A stretch of 27,199 bases of DNA, taken from NCBI GenBank assembly GCA_040383605.1, contig JBEIDF010000034.1:1-27199 (forward strand). Reading direction: 5' to 3'. Below, one piece after another: positions 6,920 through 14,994 of this stretch. This stretch comes from M3007 sp040383605. GTDB taxonomy: Bacteria > Bacteroidota > Bacteroidia > Chitinophagales > Saprospiraceae. Under the pieces are notes generated by a model that was not told the origin of the DNA, searched no databases, and was given only the letters and a program-made list of their open reading frames with translations. A program made the position numbers and the translations under genes. How positions within the stretch are numbered: the first letter of the stretch is position 1; each line of letters opens with the position of its first letter.

Positions 6920-7819
6920 ATGGCTGAATTTAAAAGCGGTTTTGTAAATATTATCGGAAAACCCAACGTGGGCAAATCTACCCTCATGAACGCCCTCGTG
7001 GGCGAACGCATGAGTATCATCAGCCGTAAACCTCAAACCACACGCCACCGAATCATCGGGATCCTGAGCGGGGAAGGCTTTCAGATCGTTTTTTCCGACA
7101 CGCCAGGATACGTCAGCAATCCGTCCTATAAAATGCACCTGGCCATGAATCGCTTCGTGGAAGGGACTACGGAAGACGCCGATCTGATGCTGGCCGTCGT
7201 GGACGCAGGCGAACCGCCTAAGGAGGACCACCCGATTATTGAGGTGCTGAAACGCAGTACCGCGCCGGTGATGTTAGTCTTGAACAAAATGGATCTGGTC
7301 AGCCCGGAGCAATTACAAGATGCAGAAGCCTGGTGGCGCGCTCAACTCTCGCCAACCGATGCGGTGGCAATTTCCGCCAGCCGCCAGGAAAATACCGCGC
7401 TCCTGCTCCAAAAAATTATCGCGCTCCTGCCCGAAGGGCCGCCGTATTATCCGCCCGATCAACTGACCGACCGACCAGAACGGTTCTTCGTCAGCGAAAT
7501 CATCCGGGAAAAAATATTCCTCCAGTTCAGCGATGAAATTCCGTATTCCTGCGAAGTGGGAATCGAAACCTTCCAGGAAACCACCACCGGCAAAGGCGAA
7601 CCGATCGCCAAAATATATGCCGTGATCTTTGTGCTCCGTGAATCCCAAAAGGCAATCCTGCTCGGCAAAGCCGGAAGCGCAATTAAGAAATTGGGCCAGG
7701 AGGCCCGGCAGGAAATTGAAACGTTCCTGCAATCAAAAGTACACCTGGAACTAACCGTGAAAGTACGCCCTAACTGGCGCGACGACGAAAAATCCCTGCA
7801 GCGTTTTGGGTATTATTGA
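6920..7819 (+). CDS. era: GTPase Era
   Basis: Era is a Ras-like GTPase that binds the 3' end of 16S rRNA during small-subunit maturation. The 299-residue length is typical. G1 is GKPNVGKST (residues 13-21), G3 is DTPG (60-63) and G4 is NKMD (122-125). The C-terminal KH RNA-binding domain shows GKAGSAIKKLG (249-259) and ends VRPNWRDDEKSLQRFGYY, a standard Era terminus. I placed the start at the ATG at 6920, where MAEFKSGFVNIIGKPNVGKS matches the family. A longer frame from 6839 would add 27 non-homologous residues and overlap the preceding gene. The 375 bases downstream hold two small minus-strand transcription units. Confidence 0.97.
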   Translation: MAEFKSGFVNIIGKPNVGKSTLMNALVGERMSIISRKPQTTRHRIIGILSGEGFQIVFSDTPGYVSNPSYKMHLAMNRFVEGTTEDADLMLAVVDAGEPPKEDHPIIEVLKRSTAPVMLVLNKMDLVSPEQLQDAEAWWRAQLSPTDAVAISASRQENTALLLQKIIALLPEGPPYYPPDQLTDRPERFFVSEIIREKIFLQFSDEIPYSCEVGIETFQETTTGKGEPIAKIYAVIFVLRESQKAILLGKAGSAIKKLGQEARQEIETFLQSKVHLELTVKVRPNWRDDEKSLQRFGYY

Positions 7820-7841
7820 TTTCTTCCGCGTCCCGTAAGAC

Positions 7842-7877
7842 AAAAAAAAGACGGCAGGATTTTTAAATCCTACCGTC
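7842..7877 (-). terminator. Intrinsic terminator of minus-strand small RNA
   Basis: On the minus strand a 13-bp stem, GACGGTAGGATTT with AAATCCTGCCGTC (one G-U pair, AA loop), is followed directly by eight Ts. On the plus strand no T run follows, so it is oriented against era transcription. Confidence 0.85.
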
Positions 7878-7901
7878 AGAAATATAACCCCAAAAAACCT
7901 A
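7842..7901 (-). ncRNA. Candidate ~59-nt small RNA between era and pyrC
   Basis: A minus-strand promoter (TTG at 7935-7933, 20 bases, TAACTTTG at 7912-7905) points into a strong intrinsic terminator ending at 7842. Only about 25 unpaired bases precede the terminator stem and no open frame fits. The transcript would be a terminator hairpin with a short 5' tail. It could act as an RNA or simply block antisense transcription into era. The boundaries are inferred. Confidence 0.5.
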
Positions 7902-7904
7902 TCA

Positions 7905-7935
7905 CAAAGTTAATACGCATTAGCCGTTTTTACAA
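7905..7935 (-). promoter_or_regulatory. Promoter (TTG-N20-TAACTTTG), minus strand
   Basis: Both boxes match the Bacteroidota consensus with exactly 20 bases between them. The only thing downstream on this strand before the terminator at 7877-7842 is the short RNA candidate. Confidence 0.6.
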
Positions 7936-7955
7936 GTATTTCCTAAAGAAAAATT

Positions 7956-7994
7956 AAAAAAAAATATCCTCCCCCATTCTTCAACGGAGGAGGA
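7956..7994 (-). terminator. Intrinsic terminator, minus strand, T9 tail
   Basis: The stem TCCTCCTCC (7994-7986) pairs with GGGGGAGGA (7975-7967), with one G-U pair and a ten-base loop. It is followed by TAT and then nine Ts, down to 7956, on the minus strand. Confidence 0.8.
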
Positions 7995-8028
7995 CGTCAT
8001 CAAAACACGCTTCATTTTACTTTTAATG
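7956..8028 (-). ncRNA. Candidate ~70-nt small RNA between era and pyrC
   Basis: A second minus-strand unit lies just upstream of the first. The promoter is TTG at 8060-8058 with TATTTTTG at 8039-8032, and the terminator is at 7994-7956. The 5' part can form a small CATT/AATG hairpin. A 31-codon frame starting at 8015 would run through the terminator T tract, so coding is unlikely. Ends are estimated from the promoter and T run. Confidence 0.5.
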
Positions 8029-8031
8029 AGG

Positions 8032-8060
8032 CAAAAATAGGCAGGTTTTTTAAAAGTCAA
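8032..8060 (-). promoter_or_regulatory. Promoter (TTG-N18-TATTTTTG), minus strand
   Basis: TTGAC at 8060-8056 and TATTTTTG at 8039-8032 have an 18-base spacer, slightly short. It faces era and drives the distal small-RNA candidate. Confidence 0.5.
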
Positions 8061-8133
8061 AAAATTTTTTACACGAAAACTACAATTTTTTTGACTCCCT
8101 AATCACGAAAATGTGTATTACTAAAACAAAATA

Positions 8134-8175
8134 ATAGTAATACTATTTTATTGTCGGATTCAAAACCTACCTTCG
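8134..8175 (+). promoter_or_regulatory. pyrC promoter with upstream ATAGTAATACT element
   Basis: TACCTTCG at 8168-8175 is a TAnnTTYG-type -7 box 19 bases before the pyrC ATG. The -33 position lacks a clean TTG. Instead ATAGTAATACT occupies 8134-8144, and a reverse-complement TATTACTA copy lies at 8116-8123. The same 11-mer precedes the promoter at 16436 at nearly the same distance, which suggests a regulator site. Confidence 0.45.
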
Positions 8176-8194
8176 CCCCAACAACAATAGCACT

Positions 8195-9538
8195 ATGCAA
8201 TTACCTACTATTCTTATTCGAAATGCCCGGATCGTGAATCGGGGCGTTATCCAAACCGGAGACCTTTACATCGAAAACGGACGGATCGCTCGGCTCGGCT
8301 CGGCGCTTGATATCCGGGCTGATCTGGAGATGGATCTGGAGGGACGACGGTATGTACTCCCAGGCATCATAGACGACCAGGTGCATTTCCGTGAGCCGGG
8401 CCTGACCCACAAAGCGACCATCGGCACCGAGAGCCGCGCGGCTGTAGCCGGCGGGGTCACCTCGTTTATGGAAATGCCGAATGTGCAACCACCCTCGGTT
8501 ACGCAGGAATTGTTGGAAGAAAAATACCAGATCGGCGCGCGTACCGCCCTGGCCAATTACTCCTTTTATATGGGGACTACCAATGACAATTATGATGAGG
8601 TGATGCGTACCGATCCGCGCAATGTGTGCGGCGTCAAAATTTTTATGGGCAGCAGCACGGGTAATATGCTCGTGGACGAACCTACGGTGCTCGAACGCCT
8701 GTTCGCTAATTCACCCTGCCTGATCGCTACGCACTGCGAGGATGAGGAGACGGTGCGCCGGAATATGGCCGAGTTCCAGGCCCGATATGGCGATCAATTG
8801 CACGCGCGCCAACATCCGGAGATTCGCTCGGTTGAGGCTTGTATCAAATCCTCCTCCATGGCGGTGGACATGGCCAAAAAATACGGCACCCGCCTGCACG
8901 TCCTGCACCTTACCACTGCCGACGAACTGTCGCTGTTCGACAATACCATCCCGCTCGAACAAAAAAGAATCACCGCCGAGGTGTGCGTCCACCATCTTAC
9001 CTTCCACGCCGGTGATTACGAAACGCTGGGTAATCTCATCAAGTGCAACCCCGCTATCAAATCAGCGCACCACCGCGATGCGCTGCTGCCGGCGCTGTTG
9101 GACAACCGATTAGACGTGATCGCTACCGACCATGCACCCCATACCTGGGCGGAAAAAAGCCAACCCTACGCACAGGCGCCGGCCGGACTGCCCCTCATCC
9201 AGCATACCCTAAATCTCATGTTGGAACTCTATCACGCCGGCAAAATCAGCCTCGAGCGCATCGTGGAAAAAATGTGCCACGCCCCGGCCATCGCCTACAA
9301 AGTGCGGGATCGAGGATTCCTGGATGAAGGCGCCTGGGCCGATTTGTGCGTGCTCGACCTCGATGCGGCGTGGACAGTCGAACCGGATAATATCCTCTAC
9401 AAATGCGGCTGGTCACCCCTCAATGGCCGCCGCCTGCGCGGAAAGGTGGTCAGCACCATCGTCAGCGGACACCTCGCCTGGCATGAAGGGAAATTCAACG
9501 AAGCCAAAATGGGGGAGCGCCTGGCATTCGACCGATAG
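8195..9538 (+). CDS. pyrC: Dihydroorotase
   Basis: This enzyme catalyses the reversible cyclisation of N-carbamoyl-aspartate to dihydroorotate in pyrimidine synthesis, in the cytoplasm. The 447-residue protein is of the long DHOase/allantoinase type. Metal ligands are visible: HFREPG (residues 64-69), K148 in GVKIFMGSSTGNM (the lysine carbamylated in this family), H180 in IATHCEDE, H238 in LHVLHLTT and catalytic D312 in ATDHAPH. All are present, so it should be active. The ATG at 8195 follows a TACCTTCG promoter by 19 bases. It is not in a pyrimidine operon; the next gene starts 164 bases on, behind its own possible promoter. Hydantoinase is the alternative, but the GSSTGNM and ATDHAPH blocks favour DHOase. 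Confidence 0.92.
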   Translation: MQLPTILIRNARIVNRGVIQTGDLYIENGRIARLGSALDIRADLEMDLEGRRYVLPGIIDDQVHFREPGLTHKATIGTESRAAVAGGVTSFMEMPNVQPPSVTQELLEEKYQIGARTALANYSFYMGTTNDNYDEVMRTDPRNVCGVKIFMGSSTGNMLVDEPTVLERLFANSPCLIATHCEDEETVRRNMAEFQARYGDQLHARQHPEIRSVEACIKSSSMAVDMAKKYGTRLHVLHLTTADELSLFDNTIPLEQKRITAEVCVHHLTFHAGDYETLGNLIKCNPAIKSAHHRDALLPALLDNRLDVIATDHAPHTWAEKSQPYAQAPAGLPLIQHTLNLMLELYHAGKISLERIVEKMCHAPAIAYKVRDRGFLDEGAWADLCVLDLDAAWTVEPDNILYKCGWSPLNGRRLRGKVVSTIVSGHLAWHEGKFNEAKMGERLAFDR

Positions 9539-9556
9539 AAATTGTTCGTATTTCGG

Positions 9557-9586
9557 TTGCTGGGGACTACACTTTTACGATCTTTG
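9557..9586 (+). promoter_or_regulatory. Possible promoter for M20 dipeptidase gene
   Basis: TTG at 9557-9559 is followed after 19 bases by GATCTTTG (9579-9586), one base off the TAnnTTTG consensus. A leader of about 110 bases would separate it from the ATG at 9703, and I see no strong structure in it. Confidence 0.4.
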
Positions 9587-9702
9587 CGGCGTTGTAAACA
9601 AACAACGTCTGTAATTCGCGCGCCAGTATCCCAAATCCACCGGATGCACGGCGCTAACTCCAGCTGCCGTTTCCCCAACATGCCTGCCTAAATACGTAGA
9701 TT

Positions 9703-11094
9703 ATGTCTGATTTATCCGCTTATTTCAAAACCCACCGGCAGCGCTTCCTCGACGAGCTGCTCGACCTGCTGCGCATCCCTTCCGTGAGCGCGGACCCTCA
9801 ATACGCTGCCGACGTGCGCCGCATGGCCGAAGCTACCGCCGCGCACCTGCGCGCCGCGGGCGCCGATGAGGTGGAAATATTTGATACCCCGGGCCACCCC
9901 ATCGTGTACGCCCAGAAAATGATTGACCCGAAAGCGCCGACGGTGCTTGTGTACGGACACTATGACGTACAGCCGCCCGATCCGCTCGATCTGTGGGAAA
10001 GCGGCCCCTTCGAACCGGTGGTGAAAAAAACGCCGCTCCACCCGCAGGGCGCTATCTTCGCTCGCGGCGCCTGCGATGACAAGGGGCAGTTTTTTATGCA
10101 TGTGAAGGCCTTTGAGGCTATGCTGCAAAACCAACACCTGCCCTGCAACGTCAAGTTTATGATCGAAGGCGAAGAAGAGATCGGATCCAAAAATTTGGAA
10201 AAATTTTGCAAAGAACACAAAAAGAAACTCGCCTGCGACGTCGTCCTGATCGCAGACACGAGCATCATCGCCAATGATGTGCCCAGCATCACGGTGGGTC
10301 TGCGCGGTCTTTGCTATATGGAGGTGGAGGTCATCGGCCCCAACCGCGACCTCCACTCCGGTGTGTATGGCGGCGCAGTCGCCAATCCGATCAATACACT
10401 CTGCCAAATGATCGCCTCGCTGCACGACGATAAGGGGCAGATCACCGTCAAGGGCTTCTACGACGACGTCCTTAAAGTCGGCAAAAAGGAACGCGCGATG
10501 ATGAATGCCGTACCTTATAATGAGAAAGCCTACATGAAAGACCTCGGTGTCAAGGCGCTCCGGGGCGAAAAGGGATTCACCACCATCGAGCGCACCGGCA
10601 TCCGACCCACGCTGGATATTAACGGTATCTGGGGCGGCTATATCGGCGAAGGCGCCAAAACCGTGCTGCCCTCCAAAGCGTTCGCTAAAATCAGCATGCG
10701 CCTGGTGCCCGACCAGGATCCAAAGAAAATTGAAAAATTATTCCAAAAACACTTCGAAGGGATCGCCCCCGAATCGGTCAAGGTAAAGGTCTCGGCACAC
10801 CACGGCGGATACCCCGTCGTCACGCCTACCGACTCGGTCGAATACCGGGCCGCCGAAAAAGCGATGACGCAAACCTTCGGGAAAAATCCGCTCCCCCAGC
10901 GCGGCGGCGGCAGTATTCCCATCGTGGCAATGTTCGATCAGGTGCTGAAAGCTAAATCGGTTCTCATGGGATTCGGACTGGATTCCGATGCGATCCACTC
11001 GCCCAATGAACATTTTGGTCTGTTTAATTTTTACAAAGGGATCGAAACAATCCCGTATTTTTATCAGTTTTACGCCGAAATGAAGAAATCCTAG
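9703..11094 (+). CDS. M20-family metallopeptidase (dipeptidase)
   Basis: A 463-residue cytosolic di-zinc peptidase of the M20 family, close to the carnosinase-like/CNDP branch that hydrolyses dipeptides. Key blocks are VYGHYDVQP (H86, D88), GACDDKGQ (D125, the bridging ligand), EGEEEIGS (catalytic and metal glutamates, 155-159), a DLHSGVYGG dimerisation-domain segment, and a C-terminal FGLDSDAIHSPNEH holding the last histidine ligand. The motifs are complete, so it should be active. There is no signal peptide. The start MSDLSAYFKTHRQRFLDELL matches the usual N-terminus. The FKBP gene begins 65 bases after the stop, so joint transcription is possible. Exact substrate specificity cannot be read from sequence. 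Confidence 0.92.
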   Translation: MSDLSAYFKTHRQRFLDELLDLLRIPSVSADPQYAADVRRMAEATAAHLRAAGADEVEIFDTPGHPIVYAQKMIDPKAPTVLVYGHYDVQPPDPLDLWESGPFEPVVKKTPLHPQGAIFARGACDDKGQFFMHVKAFEAMLQNQHLPCNVKFMIEGEEEIGSKNLEKFCKEHKKKLACDVVLIADTSIIANDVPSITVGLRGLCYMEVEVIGPNRDLHSGVYGGAVANPINTLCQMIASLHDDKGQITVKGFYDDVLKVGKKERAMMNAVPYNEKAYMKDLGVKALRGEKGFTTIERTGIRPTLDINGIWGGYIGEGAKTVLPSKAFAKISMRLVPDQDPKKIEKLFQKHFEGIAPESVKVKVSAHHGGYPVVTPTDSVEYRAAEKAMTQTFGKNPLPQRGGGSIPIVAMFDQVLKAKSVLMGFGLDSDAIHSPNEHFGLFNFYKGIETIPYFYQFYAEMKKS

Positions 11095-11159
11095 TGCCGC
11101 GATCAGGTAAATACACTGATTTGAAATTTTTTAAAACTCGTTTTAAACATATCCTATTT

Positions 11160-11834
11160 ATGAAAAAAGTTTTCTCCGCAGCGTGCGCGCTGGTCTTCGC
11201 AATCTCCGGCTTGTCTGCACAGGCCCCGGAACTTAAAACGCCGCGCGATAGCGCCAGCTACGCCTTCGGTATCCTGATCGGCAACAGCCTCTCCCGCCAA
11301 ATTAGCAGCGATTTGAGCCTGGACATTGTGCTCAAAGCCATGACAGACCAACTCAAAGGGAATCCCGTGTCTATGGAAATGGAAGCAGCCTCTTCCTTGT
11401 ACAACGCCTACGATCAAAAAGTCAAATCGGAGGCCGGTGAAAAAAACAAAGCCGCTGGCGAAAAATTCCTGGCGGAAAACAAAAAACGCCCGGAAGTAAA
11501 AACGACTGCCAGCGGACTGCAATACGAGGTGCTGAAAAAAGGCTCCGGCACGGAATCGCCAAAGGCAACCGATAAAGTCACGGTGCACTACCACGGTACG
11601 CTCATTGACGGCACGGTGTTCGACTCCAGCGTGGATCGCGGCCAAACCTCCTCTTTCGGCCTCAATCAGGTGATCCCGGGTTGGACGGAAGGCCTCCAAC
11701 TGATGAAAATAGGCGATAAATTCCGTTTTTATATTCCGTCGAATCTCGCGTATGGCGAACGCTCGCCCAGCGCAAAAATTAAACCGAGTTCCACGCTCAT
11801 CTTTGATGTGGAACTCTTCAGCATCGGCCAATAA
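11160..11834 (+). CDS. Exported FKBP-type peptidyl-prolyl isomerase
   Basis: A 224-residue periplasmic folding catalyst like FkpA or Mip. The N-terminus is a signal peptide (MKKVFSAACALVFAISGLSA). Residues 25-110 are the helical dimerisation domain, with SYAFGILIGNSLSRQ and charged helices around EKNKAAGEKFLAENKKRP. The C-terminal FKBP domain starts near residue 118 at SGLQYEVLKKGSG. It contains VHYHGTLIDGTVFDSS, VIPGWTEGLQLMKIGDKF and IPSNLAYGE, covering the FKBP active-site positions. I chose the ATG at 11160; a frame extended to 11094 would place 22 charged residues before the signal peptide. The sensor kinase gene starts 21 bases after the stop, so the two are likely co-transcribed. Confidence 0.93.
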   Translation: MKKVFSAACALVFAISGLSAQAPELKTPRDSASYAFGILIGNSLSRQISSDLSLDIVLKAMTDQLKGNPVSMEMEAASSLYNAYDQKVKSEAGEKNKAAGEKFLAENKKRPEVKTTASGLQYEVLKKGSGTESPKATDKVTVHYHGTLIDGTVFDSSVDRGQTSSFGLNQVIPGWTEGLQLMKIGDKFRFYIPSNLAYGERSPSAKIKPSSTLIFDVELFSIGQ

Positions 11835-11855
11835 CTGCGCGCTGCGCATCCCGTT

Positions 11856-12845
11856 ATGCGGCTAAAAAGGATTTCCCTGCAGACGGTCACCTACCTGGTG
11901 ATGGGCTATATGCTGATGGCCTTCATCTGGTGGGCCGTCCATCTGTGGCGACAAAACGACCGGCTGTTCGCCACAGAAATTGAACTGCTCGAGGCGCGCT
12001 TCGACGTGGGCAAACGCGGCGTCAATGTCACGGAACTGCACGCTACGCAGGAATATGCCGATATGCTGGACCGCTATGAAAGACGCCGGCGTATGGTGCT
12101 GGCAGAAGGCCTCTTTTTTAGCGGCTGCCTGCTGTTCGGAATGTGGCTGATTCAACGCAGCCTGAAACGCGAGGTCGCGCTGGCGAAACAACGCCGGAAT
12201 TTCATGCTGAGTATCACGCATGAACTCAAATCGCCTATCGCAGCAATCCGACTGGTGTTCGAAACACTAGGCAAACGCGAACTGGATCGGGAAAAACTGG
12301 AAAAACTGTGCGCAAACGGGATGCGCGACGCCGACCGCCTGCACAATCTCGTCGAAGACTTGCTGCTGGCCGCCCGCTTGGAAGATAATTGGCGCCCGTA
12401 CCCCGAGCCGGTGGATCTGCCAACAGTTTGCCGCGATATCTGCGCCGGACTAAAAATTCGATTCCCCGACGCCAATATCCATATCGCCATTCCGGATGAT
12501 TTCCCACCGGTGCAGGCTGATAAATCGGGGCTGACGGCCGTGGTGCAGAATCTGCTGGAAAATGCCGTGAAGTATTCGCCCGCCGGCGCGCCGGTGGAAA
12601 TTCTGGCGCAAAAACGCCCCGCCGGCTTCCGATTAATCGTGACAGACCGCGGATATGGTATTCCGGAACAGGAGCGGAAGGCAATTTTCGAAAAATTTTA
12701 CCGCGTCGGAAATGAAGAAACGCGGCAAACTACCGGCACCGGCTTGGGGCTGTATATCGTCCGACAAGTGGTCGTGGCGCATCAGGGCGCAATCCGGGTA
12801 GAGGATAATCTTCCGCAAGGCACGCGTTTTGTCGTGGATATGTAA
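11856..12845 (+). CDS. Membrane sensor histidine kinase (orphan)
   Basis: A 329-residue two-component sensor kinase. TM1 is near residues 12-31 and TM2 near 81-100, enclosing a short periplasmic region of about 50 residues. No HAMP or PAS domain is evident. The kinase core is complete: H-box SITHELKSPIAAIRL with phospho-acceptor H122, N-box QNLLENAVKYS (231-241), G1 DRGYGIP (264-270), F-box FEKFYR and G2 GTGLGLYIV (294-302). No response-regulator gene lies in the window. It sits between the FKBP isomerase (21 bases) and prmC (14 bases), all in one direction. The layout resembles Bacteroidota orphan kinases such as PorY, but I cannot confirm that. An envelope-stress signal would suit the FKBP neighbour. 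Confidence 0.92.
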   Translation: MRLKRISLQTVTYLVMGYMLMAFIWWAVHLWRQNDRLFATEIELLEARFDVGKRGVNVTELHATQEYADMLDRYERRRRMVLAEGLFFSGCLLFGMWLIQRSLKREVALAKQRRNFMLSITHELKSPIAAIRLVFETLGKRELDREKLEKLCANGMRDADRLHNLVEDLLLAARLEDNWRPYPEPVDLPTVCRDICAGLKIRFPDANIHIAIPDDFPPVQADKSGLTAVVQNLLENAVKYSPAGAPVEILAQKRPAGFRLIVTDRGYGIPEQERKAIFEKFYRVGNEETRQTTGTGLGLYIVRQVVVAHQGAIRVEDNLPQGTRFVVDM

Positions 12846-12859
12846 GCCGCCCTGTCCCT

Positions 12860-13723
12860 ATGCTCCATCCATTTCGCGAATTAGTCCATGCGCTTACGCC
12901 TCGCTACGGCGCCTCGGAGGCAGCCGCGATCGCGCGTATTGTGCTGGAAGACGCTTTTCAGGCGCGCGCAATCGCCGATTTTGAAATACCGGCGGAGTCA
13001 GCACCGCTGTGGCACGCTTTGGTTGCGCGATTGGAAGCGGGCGAACCGGTGCAGTACGTGTTGGGACAAGCCGATTTTTTCGGTCTCAAGTTCCGGGTAG
13101 ATCCCAGGGTGCTCATCCCGCGGCAAGAAACGGAGGAGCTGGTCGCATTGGCCTTAAAATTACTCCGGCGCCACACCAATCCGACCGTCCTGGACATCGG
13201 AACCGGCAGCGGATGTATCGCCATCACCATCAAAAAGAAACTGCCCGGCGCTCGGGTATTCGCCGTGGACGTCAGCGCGGACGCCTTGGCGGTCGCGGCG
13301 GATAATGCCCGAAATCTGCAAGCGGCTGTCTGTTTCGAGCAGGGCAATATCCTGAATCCGGCTTTTGAATGCGCCGCCGGCGCGCTCGACCTGGTCGTGA
13401 GCAACCCGCCGTATATACCCTATTCAGAGGCGGCGCTTATGCCGGACCATGTGAAACTGCACGAGCCCGAACTGGCGCTTTTTGTTCCGGAAGCAGATCC
13501 CCTCTGCTTTTATCGCCGTATTGGCGCTTGGGCTGCCGACCGCTTAAAGCCGGGCGGCTGGCTGCTTTTCGAAATCAACGAATTCCGAGCCGAAGGCGTA
13601 GCCGACATCCTGCGACGCCTTGGTTACGCGCAGGTGGAAATCTTGCCCGACCTGAGCGGCGCCCCCCGGATGGTGCGGGGGTGTGCAGCACGCAGCTTTG
13701 CGGTGCGCGAAGCCAAAAAATAG
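12860..13723 (+). CDS. prmC: Release factor glutamine methyltransferase
   Basis: PrmC uses S-adenosylmethionine to methylate the glutamine of the GGQ motif in release factors RF1 and RF2, which speeds translation termination. The 287-residue protein has the normal length. A helical N-terminal domain contains GEPVQYVLGQADFFGL, followed by the linker block VLIPRQETEELV (84-95). The SAM-binding motif is VLDIGTGSGCI (110-120), VFAVDVSADAL is the acidic strand, and the catalytic SNPPYIP covers 181-187. All diagnostic residues are present. The gene starts 14 bases after the sensor kinase stop and so is probably in the same transcript. A new promoter for purK follows it. Confidence 0.95.
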   Translation: MLHPFRELVHALTPRYGASEAAAIARIVLEDAFQARAIADFEIPAESAPLWHALVARLEAGEPVQYVLGQADFFGLKFRVDPRVLIPRQETEELVALALKLLRRHTNPTVLDIGTGSGCIAITIKKKLPGARVFAVDVSADALAVAADNARNLQAAVCFEQGNILNPAFECAAGALDLVVSNPPYIPYSEAALMPDHVKLHEPELALFVPEADPLCFYRRIGAWAADRLKPGGWLLFEINEFRAEGVADILRRLGYAQVEILPDLSGAPRMVRGCAARSFAVREAKK

Positions 13724-13783
13724 GTCGAATGCCTGTTTTTTTAACTTTTAGAAAAATCGAAAAAGGAGCGTTCAGGCTTTTAC

Positions 13784-13791
13784 TATCTTTG
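13784..13791 (+). promoter_or_regulatory. purK promoter, TATCTTTG box
   Basis: TATCTTTG ends four bases before the purK ATG, so transcription would start at or beside the start codon and give a leaderless message. No clear -33 TTG is visible at the expected distance. Confidence 0.55.
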
Positions 13792-13795
13792 CCAC

Positions 13796-14959
13796 ATGTT
13801 TGACACGACCAAAAAAATAGGGATTCTCGGGGGCGGACAACTGGGTAAAATGCTCTGCCTGGCCGCCGCGAATTGGGATATGAAGACGTACGTCCTCGAC
13901 CAATCCGCCGATTTTCCAGCGGGCGCCGTTTGCACCGGGTTTACGGCAGGGGATTTTAATGACTACGACCAAGTGTTGGCTTTTGGGAAAGACAAAGACG
14001 TGCTCACCATCGAAATCGAGCATGTGAATACGAAGGCGCTGCGCGATTTAGCGGCGGCGGGCGTGGCGGTACATCCTGCCCCCGAAGCCTTGGAAATTAT
14101 CCAGGACAAGGGCGCCCAAAAGGAATTTTACCGCGCGCAGGACATTCCTACTGCTGCATTTCAGTTGTTTGAGGATGAAAAAGCGCTGCTACAAGCCATT
14201 CAGCGAGGCGATTTGTCGCTTCCTTTCGTTCAAAAAGCGCGCACAGCCGGATACGACGGTCGCGGGGTGGCCATTATCCGGACGGAAAGCGATCTGGAAA
14301 AAAAGTTGCTATCCGGCCCTTGCCTGGCAGAAGAACTGGCTCCAATTCAAACAGAAATCGCCGTCATTGCCGCGCGAAACGCTGCCGATGAGGTAGTCGT
14401 TTTTCCGGCGGTGGAGATGGATTTTCATCCTGAGGCGAATCTGGTGGAATGGCTGATTTGTCCGGCCCGCATTGCCCCCCTAACGGCTGCGGCTGCGGAA
14501 GCGCTGGCGGAGCGTGTGATCCGGGCCTTCGATATTTGCGGATTGCTGGCGGTAGAAATGTTTTTGACCCGTGACGGCCGCCTGCTGGTCAACGAAGTGG
14601 CGCCCCGTCCGCACAACAGCGGGCACCACACGATCAATACCGCGTCCAGTTCGCAATACGAGCAGCACCTGCGGGCAATCTGCAACCTGCCGCTCGGCGC
14701 CACGACGCAGCTGCGTCCGGCCGTGATGGTCAATATCCTCGGCGAACCCGGTTTTAAGGGCCCGGTATCCTATCGCGGCGTGGAGGCCTGCCTTTCGCTG
14801 GAGGGCGTGCACCTGCATTTGTATGGGAAGGCAATGACCGCTCCCTTCAGGAAAATGGGCCATGTGACCGTCACAGGCGAAACCTTGGAAGCGGCTTTGG
14901 AGAAAGCGGCCAAGGTAAAAGATTGGCTGAAAGCAGAAACGAAGGAGTCGGTTCAGTAG
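13796..14959 (+). CDS. purK: 5-(carboxyamino)imidazole ribonucleotide synthase
   Basis: PurK uses ATP and bicarbonate to carboxylate aminoimidazole ribonucleotide to N5-CAIR, the sixth step of purine synthesis. The 387-residue ATP-grasp enzyme starts with the nucleotide-binding loop GILGGGQLGKML (residues 9-20). The ATP-grasp core includes LPFVQKARTAGYDGRGV and LLVNEVAPRPHNSGHHT, the latter being the family's active-site signature. No key residue seems missing. The ATG at 13796 fits the family N-terminus and lies directly behind a TATCTTTG promoter box. purE, which uses the product, begins 35 bases after the stop, giving a two-gene purKE operon. Confidence 0.96.
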   Translation: MFDTTKKIGILGGGQLGKMLCLAAANWDMKTYVLDQSADFPAGAVCTGFTAGDFNDYDQVLAFGKDKDVLTIEIEHVNTKALRDLAAAGVAVHPAPEALEIIQDKGAQKEFYRAQDIPTAAFQLFEDEKALLQAIQRGDLSLPFVQKARTAGYDGRGVAIIRTESDLEKKLLSGPCLAEELAPIQTEIAVIAARNAADEVVVFPAVEMDFHPEANLVEWLICPARIAPLTAAAAEALAERVIRAFDICGLLAVEMFLTRDGRLLVNEVAPRPHNSGHHTINTASSSQYEQHLRAICNLPLGATTQLRPAVMVNILGEPGFKGPVSYRGVEACLSLEGVHLHLYGKAMTAPFRKMGHVTVTGETLEAALEKAAKVKDWLKAETKESVQ

Positions 14960-14994
14960 TTACCTCTATTTTTCAAAAGATTAGACGCTAAGTT

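Noticed and set aside
7850..7877. Hairpin after era considered as the era terminator
   Set aside because: On the plus strand no T run follows it; the T run is on the other side, so it terminates minus-strand transcripts.
7920..8015. 31-codon minus-strand frame starting MKRVLMTSSSVEEW
   Set aside because: It runs through the T9 tract of an intrinsic terminator, so the message would end before its stop codon. The Phe run is simply the T tract.
11094..11159. Upstream extension of the FKBP gene to 11094
   Set aside because: It would place a charged stretch before a clear signal peptide and overlaps the dipeptidase stop.
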